Below, in pieces: positions 59,325 to 64,000 of a DNA stretch of 64,000 bases (positions are counted from its first letter, which is position 1; every line of letters begins with the position of its first letter). Origin of the DNA: Rickettsiaceae bacterium (GTDB lineage: Bacteria; Pseudomonadota; Alphaproteobacteria; Rickettsiales; Rickettsiaceae); assembly GCA_020697135.1 (NCBI GenBank), contig JAJFBM010000001.1, forward strand, positions 55,717 to 119,716, given 5' to 3'. The position numbers were made by a program, and so were the translations under genes. Below the pieces are notes generated by a model. That model saw only the letters and a program-made list of their open reading frames with translations, was not told where the DNA came from and ran no database searches.

Positions 59325-59727
59325 AACGCCTTACTATTTTTGTTCTTACAGGAAGTTTTGCACTAGCAAGCTCAAGAGCAATTTTCGCAACTTCTTCAGT
59401 TACTCCATCAATCTCGAAAAGGATTCTACCAGGCGATACACGCACAGCGAAGAACTCAGGCGCACCCTTACCCTTACCCATCCTTACTTCTGCAGGTTTC
59501 TTTGATACAGGAAGATCTGGAAATATTTTAATCCAAAGTTTCCCTTGTCTTTTCATATATCTTACAGCTGCTCTTCTTGCTGCTTCAATTTGCCTAGCAG
59601 TAATTCTTGTTGCATCAAGTGTTTTCAAGCCAAACTCCCCAAAAGCTAAGGTTGTACCTGCTTTTGCCTTTGGTGGAACCCTACCTTTCTGGGCTTTTCT
59701 AAATTTTTGCTTCTTTGGGGCTAGCAT
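59317..59727 (-). CDS. rplP: 50S ribosomal protein L16
   Basis: Essential for A-site tRNA accommodation and peptidyl transferase function. The 136 residues contain [37 protein letters not shown] and [23 protein letters not shown], all standard. It lies between rpsC and rpmC. Confidence 0.97.
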   Translation of the reverse strand: MLAPKKQKFRKAQKGRVPPKAKAGTTLAFGEFGLKTLDATRITARQIEAARRAAVRYMKRQGKLWIKIFPDLPVSKKPAEVRMGKGKGAPEFFAVRVSPGRILFEIDGVTEEVAKIALELASAKLPVRTKIVRRYE

Positions 59728-59761
59728 AATAATTCATCCAATAATTGTTAAAAATCAATAT

Positions 59762-60412
59762 TTACGATTTTTTTCTTGCTTCAATATGATCGCCTTTATA
59801 TACCCAAACTTTTACACCAATTACACCATATGTTGTATTAGCTTCGGCTGTTGCGTATTCAATATCAGCTCTTAAAGTATGTAAAGGAACTCTTCCCTCT
59901 CTATACCATTCAGTACGAGCAATCTCAGCTCCACCAAGTCTTCCTGAACAACTAATTCTTATACCTTTTGCACCTTGCTTCATAGAAGATTGCATTGCCT
60001 TCTTCATTGCTCTTCTAAAAGAACCTCTTTTTTCAAGCTGAAGGGCTACAGTTTTAGCTATAAGAGTTGCATCCATATCAGGCTTTTTCACTTCATGAAC
60101 ATTAATGAAGATATCGCCTTCACTTATCTTGGCAATTAGTTTTTTAAGTTTTTCTATATCAGCGCCACTTTTACCAATTATTACTCCTGGCTTACGCACA
60201 TGAATAGATACAACTATATTTTTATTTGAAGGTCTCTCAATAATAACTCTACTAACTTGGGCTTGAGCATATTCTTTATTTATAAGCTTTCTAATCTTAA
60301 TATCTTGGATTAAGTAATCACCATATTTAGCTTCAGCATAAAAAATAGAATCCCAGTTCTTTAGTAATGTTGGCCCAACTCTAAGGCCGTTAGGATTAAC
60401 TTTTTGTCCCAT
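59762..60412 (-). CDS. rpsC: 30S ribosomal protein S3
   Basis: Forms the mRNA entry channel with S4 and S5 and has helicase activity. The 216 residues begin [12 protein letters not shown], include the KH domain ([20 protein letters not shown]) and the C-terminal [25 protein letters not shown]. It lies between rplV and rplP. Confidence 0.97.
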   Translation of the reverse strand: MGQKVNPNGLRVGPTLLKNWDSIFYAEAKYGDYLIQDIKIRKLINKEYAQAQVSRVIIERPSNKNIVVSIHVRKPGVIIGKSGADIEKLKKLIAKISEGDIFINVHEVKKPDMDATLIAKTVALQLEKRGSFRRAMKKAMQSSMKQGAKGIRISCSGRLGGAEIARTEWYREGRVPLHTLRADIEYATAEANTTYGVIGVKVWVYKGDHIEARKKS

Positions 60413-60414
60413 TA

Positions 60415-60774
60415 TTATTCTCCCTCAACTTCTGATACAGTAATATATAAGTTACTGAAAAACTTCTTTATTCCAGCAGCCCTACCACGTGCTCTAGGCA
60501 TCATTCTTTTCATAACTAAAGCTTTACCTACTGTTGCTTCAGAAATCACAAGACTATCAATATCAAGTCCATAATTATTTTCAGCATTAGCAATAGCTGA
60601 TTGCACGCATTTCTTAACGTCTCTAGCAATTCTCTTTTTCATAAAAGTTAACTGAACTAATGCTTCAGATGCTTTCACATTCCTAATAGAGCTTGCAACT
60701 AAATTAAGTTTCCTAGGACTAATCCTAACCATTTTTAAAATAGCTTTTGCTGAGTTAGTATTTTTGCTTTTCAT
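60415..60774 (-). CDS. rplV: 50S ribosomal protein L22
   Basis: Lines the nascent peptide tunnel. The 119 residues contain [19 protein letters not shown] and the beta-hairpin extension with [13 protein letters not shown]. It ends two bases before the rpsC start. Confidence 0.96.
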   Translation of the reverse strand: MKSKNTNSAKAILKMVRISPRKLNLVASSIRNVKASEALVQLTFMKKRIARDVKKCVQSAIANAENNYGLDIDSLVISEATVGKALVMKRMMPRARGRAAGIKKFFSNLYITVSEVEGE

Positions 60775-60775
60775 A

Positions 60776-61054
60776 TTACTTTCTCTTTACTTTTTTATCA
60801 GCACCATGCCCATAGAAAGTACGAGTTGGAGCAAACTCACCTAGTTTTCTACCAACCATTTCTTCAGTAACTGCAACAGGAATAAATTTATTTCCATTAT
60901 GCACTGCGAATGTATAACCTACGAACGCTGGTATAATAGTAGATCTTCTTGACCAAGTTTTAATGAGCTCGGTTCTTCCACTTTCCATTTGTTTTTGTAC
61001 TTTATTTAAGAGGTAACCATCTACAAATGGTCCCTTCCATACTGATCTAGCCAT
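60776..61054 (-). CDS. rpsS: 30S ribosomal protein S19
   Basis: Small-subunit head protein next to S13. The 92 residues start [19 protein letters not shown] and contain [22 protein letters not shown], ending in a basic tail. It lies between rplB and rplV. Confidence 0.97.
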   Translation of the reverse strand: MARSVWKGPFVDGYLLNKVQKQMESGRTELIKTWSRRSTIIPAFVGYTFAVHNGNKFIPVAVTEEMVGRKLGEFAPTRTFYGHGADKKVKRK

Positions 61055-61070
61055 ATTATTACCTTAAAGA

Positions 61071-61892
61071 TTATTTCCTTCTCTTAAGAATATACTTCGA
61101 TGTAGCCTTATTCTTCCTTGTTTTCTTACCCTTGGTCTTTTTACCCCATGGAGTTACTGGATGTCTACCACCTGAAGTTTTACCTTCACCACCACCATGT
61201 GGGTGATCAACTGGGTTCATCGCAACACCTCTAACTACAGGTCTTCTACCAAGCCATCTTGATCTACCAGCTTTACCTAGATTCTCATTTTGATGTTCAG
61301 CATTCGTAAGAACACCAATTGTTGCTCTACATTCTAGTGGAACAAGCCTTATTTCACCAGAACGAAGCTTTAACTGAGCATATCCTGAATCTTTACCAGC
61401 AAGTAGCGCATAACCACCTGCAGATCTTGCTATTTGCCCACCTTTACCAGGTTTCATCTCTACATTGTGAACTGTTGTACCAATTGGCATAAACTTAAGA
61501 GGTAATGAATTACCTGGCTTAATATCAGCAGTGTCACTTGATACTATTCTATCACCAACGTTTAATTTCTGCGGAGCTAAAATATAAGAAACTGTTTCAT
61601 CATCATATTTTACAAGAGCAATATAAGCCGTCCTGTTAGGATCATATTCGATTCTCTCAACAGTGGCTACTATATCAAATTTATTTCTTTTAAAATCAAT
61701 TACTCTAAGTAATCTTTTATGACCACCACCTTTATTCCAGCAAGTAGTTCTACCAAGGTTATTTCTACCGCCGGTCTTTTTTAAGCCTACTGTTAATGCT
61801 TTATGCGGTCTTCCTTTCCAAAGACCTGTTCTATCTACCTGTACATATTCACGAAGAGATGGCGTAACAGGACTAAATGTTTTTAGAGCCAT
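61071..61892 (-). CDS. rplB: 50S ribosomal protein L2
   Basis: Needed for subunit association and peptidyl transfer. The 273 residues include the basic [17 protein letters not shown] region and the conserved C-terminal [20 protein letters not shown] containing the essential histidine. Its start overlaps the rplW stop by one base. Confidence 0.98.
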   Translation of the reverse strand: MALKTFSPVTPSLREYVQVDRTGLWKGRPHKALTVGLKKTGGRNNLGRTTCWNKGGGHKRLLRVIDFKRNKFDIVATVERIEYDPNRTAYIALVKYDDETVSYILAPQKLNVGDRIVSSDTADIKPGNSLPLKFMPIGTTVHNVEMKPGKGGQIARSAGGYALLAGKDSGYAQLKLRSGEIRLVPLECRATIGVLTNAEHQNENLGKAGRSRWLGRRPVVRGVAMNPVDHPHGGGEGKTSGGRHPVTPWGKKTKGKKTRKNKATSKYILKRRK

Positions 61893-62179
61893 TATTTAAT
61901 ACTCCCTGATAAATCAATTTCTTGACCTTTATTTAAAGTAACCACAGCTTTCTTATAATCAGAGGTTCTGCCTATTGTTCCTTTAAATCTTTTGGTCTTA
62001 CCTTTAACATTCATTATGTTAACTTTATTGACATTAACACCAAATATGTTTTCAACTGCTTGTTTAACAGTGTCTTTAGTTGATCTTTTATCTACAACGA
62101 AAACATATTTTGATTGCTCATTCATCATTATAGATTTTTCTGAAAGCACTGGCTTTCTAATGACATCATAGTACTGCAT
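61892..62179 (-). CDS. rplW: 50S ribosomal protein L23
   Basis: Tunnel-exit docking site for trigger factor and SRP. The 95 residues have [25 protein letters not shown] start (here [12 protein letters not shown]) and [15 protein letters not shown]. Its start overlaps the end of rplD by 14 bases. Confidence 0.96.
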   Translation of the reverse strand: MQYYDVIRKPVLSEKSIMMNEQSKYVFVVDKRSTKDTVKQAVENIFGVNVNKVNIMNVKGKTKRFKGTIGRTSDYKKAVVTLNKGQEIDLSGSIK

Positions 62180-62798
62180 ATGTTAACCTCTCTTCTAAAG
62201 TTTTAACAGCATCTTTTGCTATTATAACTACGTCATGCTTAATAATATCATATACATTGGCGCCAATTTGAGGTACAGCAACAACATTAGATAGATTCAT
62301 TGCAGCTTGCTTAACATTATCATTGAGCACATCTGAACCTATAATAAAGAAACTTTTTCCTTCAAACTTACTTAAGAAAGCATTTAGCGATTTTGTTTTA
62401 TTATTTTCAAGATCAATATTATTTAAAATAAATAATTTATTATCACTGATCTTTGATGATAATGCGTGGCATAGACCAAGCTTTCTAACTTTCTTCTGTA
62501 ACTTAATAGCATGAGATCTTACTTGTGGACCATGAGGAACCCCACCCCCTCTCATTTGTGCTGAGCGAAGAGAACCTTGTCTCGCATTACCCGTACCTTT
62601 CTGCTTAAAAGGCTTCTTGGTTGTACCTGATACTTCAGAAACGGTTTTTGTTTTATGAGTACCAGCCATAGCTTTAGCCCTTTGCCAATCTATAACTCTT
62701 TTAATAAGATCAGGTCTTACTTCTAAGCCAAAGACACTTTCCTTTAACGTAACAGTATCTATTTCTTTATTATTTATATCGTAAACTTTCGCTTTCAT
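62166..62798 (-). CDS. rplD: 50S ribosomal protein L4
   Basis: Tunnel protein; in E. coli it also represses its own S10 operon. The 210 residues include the extended loop KPFKQKGTGNARQGSLRSAQ and GGGVPHGPQVRSHAIKLQKK, and a Rossmann-like C-terminal half. It lies between rplC and rplW. Confidence 0.97.
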   Translation of the reverse strand: MKAKVYDINNKEIDTVTLKESVFGLEVRPDLIKRVIDWQRAKAMAGTHKTKTVSEVSGTTKKPFKQKGTGNARQGSLRSAQMRGGGVPHGPQVRSHAIKLQKKVRKLGLCHALSSKISDNKLFILNNIDLENNKTKSLNAFLSKFEGKSFFIIGSDVLNDNVKQAAMNLSNVVAVPQIGANVYDIIKHDVVIIAKDAVKTLEERLTYAVL

Positions 62799-62830
62799 AT
62801 TTTACCTACAAACTTGCGCTCTAACTGTTG

Positions 62831-63511
62831 TTAAGCTGCACTTCCATTATAAGTTGGATAAGGAGCATTGGCATGTAGCGGTCTTTTTACAGCATCCGTT
62901 ACTTCTACCATTGAATTTTCTGCTCCTGGTACATTTCCTTTAACCATAATGACATTATTCTCTGCATCAATAGCAACAACTTTAATATTCTGTGTTGTCA
63001 CACGTTCAGCACCAAGATGGCCAGCCATTTTCTTGTTTTTAAATACTTTACCTGGATCTTGCCTTCCACCAGTAGAACCATGAGATCTATGAGATACAGA
63101 TACACCGTGAGAAGCCTCTAAGCCTCTGAAATTGTGTCTCTTCATAGCACCAGCAAAACCTTTACCGATAGATTCACCTGCAACGTCAACATATTGACCC
63201 ACGACAAAATGCTCTACTGTAATTTTTTGCCCAACCTCTACAAAAGCATCACTTGCTATACGAAACTCTTTAAGAAGCCTTTTTGGTTTAATATTATTTT
63301 TCTCAAAATGAACTTTTAATGGCTTGCTCAGTTTTTTTTCCTTTACTTCACCAGTTCCAATTACTAAAGCATCATAACGGTTTTTTGCTAGAGTTTTATG
63401 CCCAACAACTTCACTCTCTTCTAACTGTAATAAAGTTACCGGAACTTTTTCACCTTTCTCAGTGAACAAAGAAGACATTCCAAGCTTTCTCGCTACAATA
63501 CCTGTTCTCAT
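62831..63511 (-). CDS. rplC: 50S ribosomal protein L3
   Basis: Early assembly protein reaching toward the peptidyl transferase centre. The 226 residues start [20 protein letters not shown] and include [22 protein letters not shown] with the glutamine that is methylated in other bacteria. Its start overlaps rpsJ by four bases. Confidence 0.97.
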   Translation of the reverse strand: MRTGIVARKLGMSSLFTEKGEKVPVTLLQLEESEVVGHKTLAKNRYDALVIGTGEVKEKKLSKPLKVHFEKNNIKPKRLLKEFRIASDAFVEVGQKITVEHFVVGQYVDVAGESIGKGFAGAMKRHNFRGLEASHGVSVSHRSHGSTGGRQDPGKVFKNKKMAGHLGAERVTTQNIKVVAIDAENNVIMVKGNVPGAENSMVEVTDAVKRPLHANAPYPTYNGSAA

Positions 63512-63831
63512 TGGTTTGCACCTATTAACTTAATTTCTACATCAACACCCGCAGCAAGATCAACTTTCATTAGCGCATCAATTGTTTGCGGGGTAGGATA
63601 TTTAATTCTTATAACTCTTTTCTGAGTTCTTATCTCAAATTGCTCTCTAGACTTTTTATTTACGTGCGGAGATCTATTAACTGTAAATCTTTCAATTGCC
63701 GTAGGTAAAGGTATAGGACCACAAACATCTGCACCGGTTCTTTTCACCGCACCAGAGATATCTCTTGCAGCTTGATCTAATAACTTATGGTCGAATGACT
63801 TAAGCTTTATACGTACTTCTTGATTATTCAT
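63508..63831 (-). CDS. rpsJ: 30S ribosomal protein S10
   Basis: Small-subunit head protein, also a NusB-partner antitermination factor. From ATG 63831, six bases after AGG, the protein has 107 residues, the usual length; an adjacent ATG at 63834 and longer frames are possible. The signature [19 protein letters not shown] and the middle [16 protein letters not shown] are present. It follows tuf on the same strand. Confidence 0.96.
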   Translation of the reverse strand: MNNQEVRIKLKSFDHKLLDQAARDISGAVKRTGADVCGPIPLPTAIERFTVNRSPHVNKKSREQFEIRTQKRVIRIKYPTPQTIDALMKVDLAAGVDVEIKLIGANQ

Positions 63832-63901
63832 CATAAACCTACAATTTTTTTTAAACAACTAGACCCTCAAATTATACTTCAAGGATCTAAAATAATAATC
63901 T

Positions 63902-64000
<99 letters not shown>

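Overview
The window looks like part of the chromosome of a Rickettsiales alphaproteobacterium. The evidence is strong A+T richness, alphaproteobacterial gene content (ctaB-ctaG cytochrome aa3 cluster, a two-cysteine DksA, ferredoxin FdxA, Mla/Tat/Ccm genes), a large ankyrin-repeat protein and decayed insertion sequences. Intact flagellar genes (fliD, fliS), together with lipid A and Kdo genes, fit a Midichloriaceae-type symbiont better than Rickettsia or Anaplasmataceae. That family placement is inference; only Rickettsiales-like Alphaproteobacteria is well supported.

Layout. 1-5.0 kb (minus): aatA, a DUF374 acyltransferase, waaA, lpxK and an lpxL-type acyltransferase, packed as one unit for lipid A and inner-core assembly behind a good promoter. 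5.0-6.9 kb (plus): a TPR-methyltransferase and mlaA. 6.9-9.3 kb: an accessory patch with two decayed IS982-family transposase copies flanking an unknown coiled-coil gene whose last residues are read from transposase DNA. 9.3-14.7 kb: a glycine-zipper lipoprotein, the fliD-fliS pair, a DUF465 gene and a tandem pair of paralogous beta-rich proteins. 14.8-20.0 kb (minus): coxB, coxA, ctaB, a 40-residue membrane peptide, ctaG and coxC, with a 162-bp palindromic element at the end of coxB. 20.2-30.9 kb: a TPR protein, gatCAB, a frameshifted HI0074-family gene, Nudix hydrolase, VanX-type dipeptidase, Uup-type ABC-F ATPase and unknown genes.

31.0-42.5 kb: tatB, a glutamine-synthetase-like gene overlapping the divergent pgeF, then ccmC-fdxA-M48 protease, tRNA-Ile(GAT), dksA, mnmA, two amino-acid transporters, hisS and a DUF4385 gene. 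42.9-49.5 kb: a 1461-residue ankyrin protein and two tandem membrane-anchored glycosyltransferases next to a secreted cyclophilin. 50.1-64.0 kb (minus): rpsT, then the S10-spc-alpha ribosomal supercluster from tuf to rplQ, including secY, adk and rpoA, in canonical order.

The core genes look ordinary and intact. Novelty is concentrated in the accessory patches: the IS-scarred locus, the paralogous beta-rich pair, the palindromic element at coxB, the ankyrin protein with a recent repeat duplication and HEPN-like motifs, and the glycosyltransferase pair. No CRISPR array, rRNA gene or complete mobile element was seen.
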